Shown here piece by piece: positions 11,020 to 22,559 of a stretch of 64,000 nucleotides of DNA (positions are counted from its first letter, which is position 1; the number at the start of each line of letters is the position of its first letter). Below the pieces are notes generated by a model. That model saw only the letters and a program-made list of their open reading frames with translations, searched no databases and was not told the origin of the DNA. The position numbers and the translations under genes are program-made. The DNA comes from Polytrichum commune (Eukaryota > Streptophyta > Polytrichopsida > Polytrichales > Polytrichaceae), in the NCBI GenBank assembly GCA_950295325.1, contig OX485807.1:34130440-34194439 (forward strand), given 5' to 3'.

Positions 11020-12018
11020 ATGTACGGCTGGTCTGAAATCGCTCCCGAAAATCGCTTGGATTTTACTTGGTATCATGATAGGCTGAGGTTATTTGCCTGC
11101 CACCATCATGGCCAGCCAGTGGGGAGGTAGACAAAAGCCTGTGGAAGAACAATTCGACACCTGACGAGAAGGAGAAGACATAACCGTTTATTACGGAGCT
11201 TAAAATGGACATGTTGAGCTCTGCACTCGCTTCTCTAAGGATATGAAGCACGCGATTAAGGTAGAAATACTATAACTCGTTAACCACCCTCTAGCCGTGC
11301 ACTTGACCGCCGTCATAATGGTGAAGTGCCATTTCTAAAATCGATCATGATTCAGCGGCAACTTCAATGCATGTACACTTAGTGTAGCCAATGGGAGTCA
11401 AGAGTTAATGTACTCATGAGGTAACTGATTTAGGCGATGTTTTGTATGGTAATGGGGAGTACCGTGTTCGGTGTAGGGAGAATCTAGTGAACGAGTAGGG
11501 GTTTGGACAACTTTCCACTTTGAGACATTGTAGCATTTTTTGTGTAGGGGCAGAAAAATATGAAACAACTTGCATTCTTCATGAATCCTTCTCGTCTATC
11601 TTGGAAAATTGTCTCATGATTGTCAGACCAAATCTTCAATGCGAATCACCTTATTTTCACGGGTTATGGTATTTCTACCTTAGTGCAAGAGATGATTACC
11701 ACATCCAAACTGAGGTTGCAACCATTCTCCTCATAGTTTCGGGAGCTCATGTGGATGTTTTTTTTCTTTATCAAACGGAGAGACGATTGTCTTCTTAACT
11801 GCTCATTTAGATTCTCTCAAACATGTTGGATTTGATGAGCCTAGACTGCATAACAAACCCTGAGCATGAAATCCGATCTCTTCTAATACATGTATTTTTG
11901 GTGTCCATACTTGGATCCACACCACTCAAATATAGGTGGCCGGTTAAGATATGCCAACCAAAGTAGGCATGGTTGCCTTAATTCCAGCTATTTCAGATGT
12001 ACAAATTTTTTTTGGTAC
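11020..12018. other. Non-coding stretch
   Basis: No convincing gene. 11860-11960 carries a partial copy of the CCCTCCCAATT dispersed repeat. Short frames at 11063-11251 and 11520-11798 lack recognisable features. Confidence 0.4.
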
Positions 12019-12245
12019 TACCACATTGAGTATCCCATTTAGTGGGTGTTACTATTCGGAGTTACGCAGTGCACTGTAACTTTTTAATGAAAATGTGATT
12101 TTTCTACCAAGCAAAGTCATTTATGTTCTATATGGTTTGGGCAACCTATTGAACTTTGGTTGGTTCAAATTGAATTCCCGAGTAAGACATTATTGCATTC
12201 CGTAATTCCAAATAGTAACACACACTAAATGGGATAATTAGTGTA
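12019..12245. mobile_element. TACACTAAAT-family MITE with about 50-bp imperfect TIRs
   Basis: The left end (TACCACATTGAGTATCCCAT...) and right end (...CACTAAATGGGATAATTAGTGTA) are imperfect inverted repeats extending about 50 bp inward through a TTACTATT block. The total length is 227 bp and there is no coding sequence. Confidence 0.75.
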
Positions 12246-13020
12246 GCTAAGTTATCCACCTTGGTTTATCTTCCTAAATGGTTTGCTAGGAAGGCAGTCC
12301 CTCCTTGCAACATGTAAAGTTTCAGTAGCTTTATAAAGAATATTCTAAATTTATGAAAATTATATTAAGTAGGCCCAAAATGCATGTGCAGTGTGGTTCA
12401 TGCTCTAAGATTAGGCCCTTTACTGATGGACTTGTGAATGGTCACTAATAAAGAGTGGAATCCCCAGGGAGAAGGTCATATTTTATGCCCTACAATTGAG
12501 GAAACATGAGGTAATGGTTCCGAGAGCAAACAACTTGGTTGGCAAATTACTTCGTGAAAAGTCATACTGGGAATTGTATTTTTCTTATTTTTTTTAGAAC
12601 TAATTTGGAATTGACATGTCAACAATTTTTCTTCCTTTTAGAATTTGTTGCTTTTCTCTGGGTCCAAGCTAAGTATCCCTCGAAGAACCAGTCATGAAGC
12701 ATGCTATTAAGGAATCAATAGGATTTATGTGCATATTCTTAAGTTTCATGAATTAGGGTTCCAAAGGTCAAAAGACATTTACTCCTAAAATACAATGTAT
12801 TTGCAAACAACTAAAAAAAGATACACTTAATGAAGACCTGAATCAGTTTAAAATTTTTGCTTGGAGCTGTAGTTTGTGTTGTGAATTAGGTTTGAAATTT
12901 CAGGTGTCGATCCAATGTGACTTCTCTTAATTTTCTCACCCAGTTAGCAATTTCAGATTACACAGAGTGTCATTGCAAGTTTCAAAAAGCAAAGTTGAGA
13001 TGTAAGAGCAACACGTGTGT
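12246..13020. other. Non-coding stretch
   Basis: AT-rich and without open frames of note or recognised repeats. Confidence 0.4.
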
Positions 13021-13024
13021 AATC

Positions 13025-13830
13025 AGTCACATAGGCCTTCCCAATTGTGCTAACATTGAACCTAGAATAATGTCTATATTCTAAGCACACACTTCAATCT
13101 GATCGGAACACATCTTTTGGGTGTCCATCCTTAACTATACATCTTGCCATGTACTACTCAAATGTAGTTGTCCGTTTGAGAAGAGTGACCACATAAGGCC
13201 TACCCACCTTAACATAAATGGATATGCTTAGGAATTTAGAAATTGAGAGTAACTGGTTCTTGGATATCTTGCCTGTATCAAATACCAATTGGCGAGCCAG
13301 ACAATCTACGATAGAACACATCACAAACCTCTAAACCCATGTATCTTCAATCACATCAAACATAGGGTGGTTTCAATTTCAATCACTTGTTTCCACATTT
13401 TGTAGTTGCAAGATCTAAAAGGCTGAAATGCAAGTCAAATCAGTGTTGAATGAATCATTGGCACTGTCAAGATACATAAACCCTCAAGGGGGTATGGAAT
13501 GACACTAACTTAACATTTAAGCACCGGTCACTAAGTTGCACTTTGAGATGCACAAGGAGTACAAAACTTCAGGATTGACATTGATTACATTTTACTTACA
13601 TTGATTTAATCACATCAAATTCCAACATTGATTCAATTTCGACCTTTAGTTTCCACATTTTGTAGGTGCAGGATGTAAAAGTCTGAAATTGGAATTGAAT
13701 CAGTGTTGAATGAATCATTAGCTCAATGTTGACACATTGGCACTGTCAAGATAGTATAATCTGAAGGGGATATGTAACAGTGCTGACTCAACATTAAACA
13801 CTGGCCACTTGTACAAAACCTTAGAATTTG
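13025..13830 (+). repeat. Composite dispersed repeat downstream of the PQ-loop gene
   Basis: The first part (13025-13230) matches 16905-17130. The second part is present twice in tandem (about 13370-13580 and 13620-13820) around 'ttccacattttgtag' and 'cactgtcaagata', and matches 17345-17570. The same two-part order in intron 5 of the PQ-loop gene indicates one element of about 550-670 bp with copies at both places. Confidence 0.65.
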
Positions 13831-14115
13831 ACAATGTAATGCCCTCCCAGAGATGGTTGTTTTTGTCATAGAAAATCTCCAAAATTGATGGCAAAGAGCC
13901 TATTTGAGTGGATCCCTCTCATCGCAGTTTTCTTCAAAGCTTTCGTGCCTTCTTGAGGCTTCTTGGATTGTAGGCAGAATCTTTACAGCAGCCCTCAATG
14001 CTTGCTTTCATTGATATGAGTGCAATCTCTTAGGCAACTTAGGCATATTGACCCACATAATTTCAAAGTTACCAAAATACTGAGAATTCAGGGGTCTTGA
14101 TCAATATAAGTTAAG

Positions 14116-17100
14116 TTACTCAAGGGGCTTGTATACACCATGTTCGTCAGCCGGCTCTTGTACATTAACTTCCCTGGATTGCTTCCTGTAGTAGTATCCA
14201 AATTGGCACAATATCTGCACAAGTATGCGAGGTCAAGGAGCCCCACAACGCACCTTATAACCTAATTTTTTTCCTGGAAATTATTAATATGTCCAATGTT
14301 TCCATTATTAGTAATATCATCTATTTAGAGTAATTTTGTAGATTCCATTCCTATCTTAACTCCCAACCAGATCTTATTTAGAGTTATCCTTTGACTCAAC
14401 GTGACTTATGGTTGGGAGTTGGTTTTTGGCATCCCAAGTGTTAGAACAGACAGCACTCTATGGTTTCTGTTTCCTAATACTCTTGGGGATGCATAACAAT
14501 CCAACTTGTGGGTTACATGAACATGAAATGAGAAAGTGAACAAAATGTCGAAAGGATACGAAGCAGTCGAGCAAAACACAGACAGCTGCATCTACCAGCC
14601 ATGGCAGGTTGGGCTTCAATTGACTCCAATCCAAACTTCGCACCAAGATACTGCACACACCCACGGATTGACAGCCAAAAATAACTTTGTTAGGAGATAT
14701 TACTTCAAGTCATGAAAATTATTGGTATGTGAGTTTATTCCTTTGGAATCAGTTTTGTTCCCTTGAGCTTTACAGGAAAAGTGCACTATCTTCTTTTGGA
14801 TATTGAATCACTAACCTACTTTCTACAAAAAAAAAATTGATTCATAAGCAACTTGTAGTATTTGTGAGGGTCTATGCTGAAACTAATAAGGTAATTTAGG
14901 CACTTTAATTACCGAAATTGAATTTAAACTCATGCCACATCAACTTTTCCACATATTCCTACCAACCACTAAGTGACATGTGGCACTCTCGCTCAAGAAT
15001 ATATTTATTTTGTGCCAAATTTGATAGAGTAATATGATTCCAATCTGTCTGTTTCCATTACCTTCCGACGTACGTAAGGTTGCCCACAAGCGCAAACATA
15101 AACATCATTGGGTTAAGACCCTGCCAGTAATACAAAAACATTGTCAAATTCACTGTAACCTCAACTTCCAGGTATGCAAATTCTGAAGCTCTACCAACAA
15201 GTTTGTGAAAATATCTACAATATTCAACAGCAACTTCAGTTTTTAAGATGGATGAAATCATACACACTTTGTGACAACACTCAGTTCAATCAGTAGTTAT
15301 GATCCTCAACTCACCTCCACTGACCCCCTTTGCATCTGCACAATCCCCAAGACAAAGTGCCGGTTAAATTTTTAATAATTAGAGTCTGTGTACATGAGTA
15401 TGCAAACATTTCTGGAAATGTATAAAGGAATATACACTATGGCTTGCACCTATGGTCATTTTTAAGTTGTAAAATTCTAAAATTTCATGTCTTCTAGTCA
15501 TTCGTATAGATTTCTATCTTGCACATGGCCTTTGTACATCAACAGTTAGGGAGGGTGTAACATACATTCAACCATATTTGAGGAACACGCCCGCCCATGT
15601 AGATTGCAGCCATAATCCATCCAAACACTTCACCCTTCACAGATGTTTCTTGACCAACAGAGCTCTGCAAGGATTTTCAGACAGCGATTGCACAAGTTTT
15701 GCAAGGTGAGCATTTATCTTACACATTTGTATTATATTTTATTGATTCTTTATTAGATGAATACATCTCAAGTTGCAGGTTTCAACCAAGCATATGAAAT
15801 TGACAATTATGATATTTTTGACAAGATATTACAAGATATTCACTTCGATTTCATAAAGGTGGAATGTACTCACCTGTAGCATGGCACCTAAACCAGCTGA
15901 TTTAGCAAATTGGGCACTTAAACCCATGGACCCAACAAGAAGTGTTCCCGCAGACGCTGCCTGTTGATAACAATTTTTTTCTGCACTTAGAATCAACATG
16001 TCACCCTAAAGATCTTCTAAATCAATCCACCCATGAATGTATCTTTCCAGCAAAGAATGGACTACGTGGCACTGTGGAAATATATGTGAACAGAATGTGA
16101 CCGAGTGGAAAGTAGAATATAAACATGCCTATTCTCCTCGGTAACAATTTCTTACAGACAACATGAGACCGATTTGTGAGCATGTTCATTAAAGTAATAG
16201 GTGAGACCATTCTTTGAAAGCCAGAGATTTTGTGTGGAGTGTACTATGAACTTATATGCTTATACTGTGACCAATGCATTCGTTTTGCAATCAATTTCAA
16301 TGCCCTAGAGCAAGATGGGCACAGGGCAGACCAAGCAAATAGCAAGATTAAAGAGCAGTTTTCAAGAAGTGGTTGAACATAAAGCACATATTAAAAACGA
16401 TAGAATATATATTTTGGATTACTCTATCAACTAGTACGTTTATGCCATGATCATTAAACCAAAAAATCAAATAAATAAAAATTTGATAGAACCTGGTATA
16501 TTATAAAGAATACATTTGATTTGCAGACAGTTTGAAAGCCCTAAAGCAAGATGGGCAGAGGGAAAATGAACTAAATAGCAAGAATAAATAGAGGTTTCAA
16601 GAAGTGGTCACACATAAATTTAGCACATTTTGGGTGAAGGATAGTGTAGTATACCATTCGAATTAAGCCTGAGGCAGATAATTTGTGACTTCCACCCCTG
16701 CGTGAGTGACCCGAATTCAACGCAGACAAAGAGCTAGGCTCTTGCAAGTAGCTACCAGACTGATGTGAGCCAATATACGACCCTGCTCCATGCGATCCAA
16801 CCAAACTGTATGTGCCAGGTGTCGGCGTACAGCTACTTGCCAGTGATCTTGCTGACCTGGAAATATATGCACATTTGTCAGTCACACCCAAGAAACTATC
16901 AATGAATATAGGCCCTCCCAATTGTGTTAAGATTCAAACCTACAATGGTGTCTACTTTGAGCACATAGTCCAATCTCATTGTGACAATGTCATTTTGGTG
17001 TCCATTCTTAACTACAATCCTTGCCATCTACTACTCCATTGTAGAAGTCCAATTAAGAAGAGTGACCACATAAGATCCACATACCTTAATATACATAAAT

Positions 17101-20100
17101 ACATTTATGTATTTGAAGGTTGAGAGTACTTATACATGGAAGGCTATTACCTACATTTTGGGCTCAGTCCTCTCTTCATGAAGACCATTTTAGGTAACAT
17201 CAGCTAAGGTTTAGCCCTAAAGTGACAAAACCTCTTCAACATCTTGGTATCGAGGTAACAAGTGGGAAGCCAGACCATCTATGATAGAACACACTACAAA
17301 CCTCTAGTTAATACATCATCAACTGTTACACTTGATTCACATTGATTCAATCACATCAAAGTACATCAACATAAAATCAATGCCTACCAGACACAGGGTT
17401 ACAAATTTTAACCTTTTGTTTCTATATTCTATAGTTGCAAGGTCTAAAAGGTTGGATTATGATTTGAATGAAACATAAGTCAAATGTTAAGTTACCACTG
17501 AAAAAATTAATGAACCCTGAATAGTAAGTATCAACACTGACTCATCAACATTAAACACTGGTCACTTTCATCTTGAGAAGGAGGAAGAGCGGCCTACAAA
17601 GGCCTGAATAGTTCACATCATACATAGTGTCTACAAGGTGCCCACATTGGGCAGATAGGAAATAAGGGATAAATTGGAGTACATGAAATAAAACTCTTTC
17701 GTAGGCAAAGGAACGCGAATGTTGGTAGGTGCAGCAGCTCCCTCTGAAACACCTGTGGGCTTCTGTGATTCCGTGTCCACTTGCTTTGCCTGGACCCATA
17801 ATATGTCAGCACTTAGTCCTCAAAAGGGCCACTTGACACTATGGCCAAGGGCCATGACCATGAAATTATGAGGGCCCTTGAATCCAAAGGCCGTATCATG
17901 AAATTTTTATATTGAAATTTGTGTGGTCATATGGCTTCAAGAGTAGTGTAAAGATATACAGGACAGGCTCTCAACTGAAGGCGATTTCATAAAATACTAT
18001 TCACATGGGCCCTTCTACACAATAAATTACAATACATCAAAGGTTGTGTGATTTGAGCTGTCATGGTCTACCGGTTCTGTGTTAAACCTATCTCTTTGAA
18101 GGCTGGCTTGACACAACAATCCAGTAGATCATGAAACATTAACCATTGCATGCCATATAGGACTCCATGTAGGTTTTTCATCAATTGAAACTCCCTTCGT
18201 CCCTTAAGCCCCTCGTGCTCTAGTGGAAAGTGAAGTGGGGCAGTCTTGGCATTTTCCACCAATGAGAGGTTTTAGATTTTGATGATTACGGGCCTCAAGT
18301 TCTAGTGTAAAGTGCCCGTTAGCCAAAGGCACAGACAAGCTCAGAAATGGAATCACACAATCTAGTACCTGATCCTTTTAACATATTGAAGGTTGATGGG
18401 TCGCTATATCAAACCTATGAAGCAAAATGGTGGATCCTTCATGTGATTGTAATCTATTACCAAATTATGGGTGACTGGCGCTAAGGGAGGAATATGATGA
18501 TTTTGAGAGCCAATTTCTCCTAGAAATATTATTTTATATTCAACAAAGTTAAAAGGGTTAACCTGATTCAAAACCCACCTCTGGTATTCCATCCACAGGC
18601 CTCAATTGGAGCCAGGCACGTATGTGTTCATAGTAGATCGTTTGGCTAACCAGTATAGCTGTTGTAATTGTGTATAACTGGAACAGAGATGTTCACTTGT
18701 TAGAACAAGTTGTAATTTCCTCGTAACATGTTCAGTCCACACCTACAATTGATAGACCTTCATTTGATGCAAGAGTTGCTTGATCAACTACACAGACATG
18801 CTACAAAAGGCATCATGTAAAAACACATTGATGTTTGAAAGCTTACAAGTGCCATGTAGAATTGTGTCGGTAGCTGTCAGTCACCATGCACACACCAGAT
18901 ATTAGAAACAAACTCTACTTTCCATATAGGATTCGATTGGGTTTCATGCAATGTGGAAAATTTCAAGAAGAATTATTTATGAAAAGCTGAAGTACAAAGC
19001 ACTCTACAGTATATCATACGAAATCCCAAGACCCAAAATGTACTGAGTTCTCAACTGAACTTGATTATATAGTATCATAAATAAAGTGTAAATACCGTAG
19101 CTGGTTCAAGGTAGCAACCTGCCACATTGAAAAGATCCCTGCCAGACACAAAATCTTTAGCTTAGTATTGAAAAATTACGAAAGCAACATAAATTGCAAT
19201 TTTTCTCTTCACCCTTGAGCTGTCCATCTCTCAAGTAGCAAGAAATTAAAATGTACACACAAAGTGGTAATAAATGTATAGCAAATTGTAATTGCAGGTA
19301 TGTATGCAATTGGTCATGGTGTACTATTCTATCATAATGTCCGACTAGTTGCCATTCCTACAGAAAATACAAGGTCTTTCCTCAATGGCCAAAGAGCTAG
19401 AAGATTGAGAGCTCAAAGAAAGGAGCGTTCACATTAGCAGGGAGCCTCTTACGCATGTTTGTTCACTCAAGTCCACTTTACACATGAGCTTTCAACTTGA
19501 GAGCCATGGATTCCCATTTGTTTAGTATCATTCCTCCCTTGATATCTCACTTTAAGCACATTCACCACTTCACACTTGCTCAAACTATCGAGAGCTTGAG
19601 CAATGGTCAAGAAGCTCTCCAAGCCTTGAATGAAAGCTTGTCATTTGCAAGTTCAAGCTCTCAACTCGAGCTCTAATCTACAGGGGGCCTGAGTTACATT
19701 TCTATTAAAAACTTGTATGAACTCTCCTTACTGTGGAATCAGATCCAAAGATCAAAAAGAGGAGGGAAATGCCCTCAGTGCTCTTCATCTTGTAACTTGG
19801 AAGATTTAGTAGGAGGCAATTCCTCCTAGACAAAATTTCCACTAGAACCTATATATTAATTGTCTCCACTCCACGGATTGCACCAATAGGAGGAATGATA
19901 ATAATCGACGTCAACCCCGCTCTTCAACTACACCTAGGTCTTGTGTGTAAATTAAAAAAAATCAAAGGTGTGCTTAAAGTGCGCACAAACCACAACCACA
20001 ACCACTCAAGTAGTTAGGTGTAAACACCCATTCAATCTCCTAATACACCACTCACACAAAAGGGCTGGTGAACTCAAAATGGCAACCAACACATAATTGA

Positions 20101-20818
20101 TTAATGTTTGTCTCTTTCTTGGGTTTGGCCAATGGTGACCATTCAAGTTGGCCACCATTGAATAAGCTTCTTTGAATACATGGGTGACATAGATGTGAAG
20201 GATAAAGCATTCTCTCTTTTTGGTATGTTCTGTGCGATTCTGTGTTTTATATCTAGGTCTTGATCTTCAAACCATTCAGAATGTAGCAAATATTCGATAA
20301 CAGACCAGCTAAGATACATTATGAGTGCATGATGAAAACTAGGTATATGTAAGGGAATCATGGCTTAAAGGGCTTTGAGCTTTGAGAACCATATGAGTAT
20401 TTGGATGGTTCTTAACTTCTTACATAGCAGCTACAACATCAAAGGTACTGCAGTTGAAGCCAAACGGATTGTGCAGAGACTAAAGAATTTGCTAAGACAA
20501 AGTGCAAAATGAAAACAGAAGTATAGGAGACGCAGATGTTTACCCAACAACCCATGTCATCAGAAAGAGGAGGGAAATGCCCTCAGTGCTCTTCATCTTG
20601 TAGTTTGTCAGAATTTGTGGAACCTCGGCCACACCCCAGCTGAAGACACTGAGGAGCCCCAGGGTTAAAGAAACCTCATCGCGCCGGCTGCACACACAGT
20701 CCTTAAGGTAGACTTCCACCCATTTTAAACAGTTCTTCTCCACTGGGCAGCTGAAACTGCCAAGGGGCCCCTCCATCATCTCTTTGAGGGTGAACCCTGC
20801 TTGCAGCAGTAGTAGCAT
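14116..20818 (-). CDS. PQ-loop repeat transmembrane protein (YPQ/PQLC2-like transporter), 12 exons
   Basis: Exons in transcription order: 20818-20544, 19138-19096, 18873-18847, 18677-18579, 17789-17683, 16856-16655, 15960-15874, 15664-15566, 15335-15315, 15120-15062, 14650-14560, 14214-14116. All introns are GT-AG and phases agree throughout, giving 402 residues and a TAA stop. The first PQ-loop (VAEVPQILTNYK, P67-Q68) and second (GRVPQIWLN, P308-Q309) are the family signatures, each next to predicted helices. Residues about 150-250 form a Ser/Gly-rich hydrophilic loop, as in plant relatives. The family (yeast Ypq, animal PQLC2) exports cationic amino acids from vacuoles or lysosomes; a tonoplast role here is inferred. 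Start: ATG at 20818 follows an in-frame stop eight codons upstream; the ATG at 20776 is an alternative. Exons 3 (27 bp) and 9 (21 bp) are microexons. No frame damage is visible. Confidence 0.93.
16270..16645. repeat. Tandem duplication in intron 6 of the PQ-loop gene
   Basis: The block with 'gcaagatgggca', 'aaatagcaagat' and 'ttcaagaagtggt' occurs at 16270-16410 and again at 16508-16645, offset about 235 bp. The second copy ends almost at the exon 6 donor site (16654). Confidence 0.75.
16905..17570 (+). repeat. Composite dispersed repeat in intron 5
   Basis: Colinear with 13025-13580: a CCCTCCCAATTGTGTTA block, a 'gaccacataag' block, 'agaacacactacaaacctct', then the 'tagttgcaaggtctaaaagg' block. 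About 190 bp in the middle is unique to this copy. Confidence 0.65.
17825..18320 (+). mobile_element. GGGCCACTT-family TIR element in intron 4
   Basis: The left end AGGGCCACTTGACACTATGG and right end CTAGTGTAAAGTGCCCGTT are imperfect inverted repeats. The interior matches the elements at 25968, 33212 and 37584, including 'ccatgaccatgaaatt' and 'ccaccaatgagag'. It is non-autonomous, with no transposase. Confidence 0.75.
19430..19690 (-). repeat. Dispersed repeat in intron 1
   Basis: The reverse complement of this Ser/Leu-codon-like, GAGCTC-rich block ('agagctcgagttgagagctt') matches 35640-35880 on the plus strand. It is diverged and the class is unknown. Confidence 0.5.
19756..19794 (-). repeat. 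Copy of part of exon 1 inside intron 1
   Basis: Thirty-nine bases are identical to 20564-20602 within exon 1, covering the PQ-loop segment around KMKSTEGISL. The flanks differ on both sides. The copy is in the same orientation as the gene but is not flanked by usable splice sites that I can see. Confidence 0.85.
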
Positions 20819-20899
20819 TAGTAGTAGTAGGGCCTTTTTCGTTGATTAAATTTCCTCTTCCAAGTCTTTCAGGATGTCTTGGTGAAGTCAAAGCCCCAC

Positions 20900-21390
20900 G
20901 GACCTTTTTATGTGAAAGAATCGATAGGATATGAACACACTACATTCCCACTATATAAACATCTGCAAAGAAGCTGTGCTTTTGTCAGTGCTCCTTAACA
21001 ACCAAGTCAGTGAGTACTAAAATAGGGGGAGGAGGATTGCTTCTATGGTTTGATATCCCTCTCTCTAGAAACCGAAGAAACTATGCATAAAAAGCACATC
21101 AGAAAATGAGAGCAAGGAAACCAACAACGACGTAATTATCTAACCCTTCCCCATGGATCATCTGTAAAGAACCGATTAAGGGACCACACTACATCTCCAC
21201 TTGCACAAAAATCTGCAAGGAGGTTTTTCTTTTATTAGTGCTCTGCAACAAGTTCTTCTTGGTCAGGTTCCTTAACAACCAAAGTAAGCATTAGACCGAG
21301 GTGAAGAGGGAATGCTTCTGTGGTTTGAGATCTCTATCCAAAAAAACCCAACAAACTATGTATAGAAAGAAAACAACATAATCATCGAAA
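20900..21390. repeat. Tandem duplication just upstream of the PQ-loop coding start
   Basis: A block of about 230 bp ('cacactaca...aaatctgcaa...ccttaacaaccaa...gcttctatggtttgaga...aacaacata') occurs at about 20930-21130 and again at about 21190-21390. The position suggests duplication of 5' UTR, first-intron or promoter DNA. Confidence 0.7.
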
Positions 21391-22149
21391 ACCCTGAACC
21401 CCCCACACCACCGCCTTCTTCTAATCATCCTACGTTAGAACCGGAAGCAACATCTACCTCTACTTACAGAACACTTAAGAATGGTCTGGAACATAACAAC
21501 TTAGGCAATGTGACGAACGAAGAACTTTAAATTGGTTGGACAACCTTCGAAGCAGAAATGGAAGTGAACTCCAGAATTGCAAACGCATGCTACTTCCTGT
21601 TTTTTTTATTGCTTCCGGCCAGGTTAACCTACCCCAATGAATTACGACGAGTTCACAGCAGAATCCACACATGTAAAATCTATGCTCACCTCTATGGGGA
21701 AAATGGCAGAAGAAAAAAATTTGTCGATGCTCTGAACTGCAATGTACCAACCACGTCACAAAATGCAATGAGCACTCGGAAAAAAATAATTGAAAAAAAA
21801 TCTTCCGGATTACCCAGTTCGTGTGGAGCTCAATCAGAATTGCTCATCTTACCGAGAACACAGTAGGAATGTGGAGACATTCATAACCCTCTCAAAACAT
21901 ATCCCTCTGGCTCCGAGCTTTTGATCCTATCTACTTCACATTCTACAACAACACATACCAAAATATCCGTGAATTGCTACCACCATTCCCCGATGTGTAT
22001 CTTCACAGTACAGGTCGCTACCAGTGTGGAGAGGAGTGGGATAGAGTGGCCCCTAAAGACGTGGTTGCCGAGACAAAGGTAGGTCGCATTGGAATTGGCT
22101 CCGGAGACCGACGATCACAGCTTCCGGTTGCAGCGATAAATGCATGTGG

Positions 22150-22470
22150 AAATGTAAGTAATAAGTTGAGCAGGTTGATATGCATACAAAAGTTGTGAGT
22201 GCCGGAAGAATGGTCGATGGGCCGGGCGGCGAGCTTGATCGCTTGGCGCCGAGAACTGGATCTCCCGGCGGAGGCTGGACGACGACGAAGACGACAAAAG
22301 GGCGGAAGACGACGAAGAAAACCACGCGGCAGGTCCGCGCGTCCTCACCCTCCGAAACGCCGGGTCGCCGCTTCCCGTGCCCTGTAGCAGGGCGGCTCAC
22401 CACGCGCCGCGCGGTCCCACCCGGTGAAAGGCCGGGTGGGTCTCCACGACCTCCGGCTTGGGTGTTGGTA
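22150..22470. promoter_or_regulatory. CpG-rich block, likely promoter or 5' UTR of the PQ-loop gene
   Basis: This is the most GC- and CpG-dense stretch of the first 40 kb, with many CGACGA and GGCGG motifs, in an otherwise AT-rich setting. It lies 1.3 kb upstream of the coding start of the minus-strand gene. Overlapping open frames on both strands here are Arg/Pro-rich shadows of the base composition. Transcription start sites are not visible, so the assignment is inferred from position. Confidence 0.45.
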
Positions 22471-22559
22471 GCCAGGTCGATGAGTAGACGGTTGGATGAA
22501 AGTTGGTGGATGAAATTTGGGGTACATGTCCAAATGTTTGTATGTTAAGCTTAATTAGA

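Noticed and set aside
18404-18592. 62-codon minus-strand frame adjoining exon 4 of the PQ-loop gene
   Set aside because: It is read-through from exon 4 into intron 4; the donor at 18578 gives the correct phase into exon 5.
22053-22548. Overlapping Arg/Pro/Ser-rich frames on both strands
   Set aside because: They coincide with the CpG-rich block and overlap in three or more frames, so they reflect base composition.
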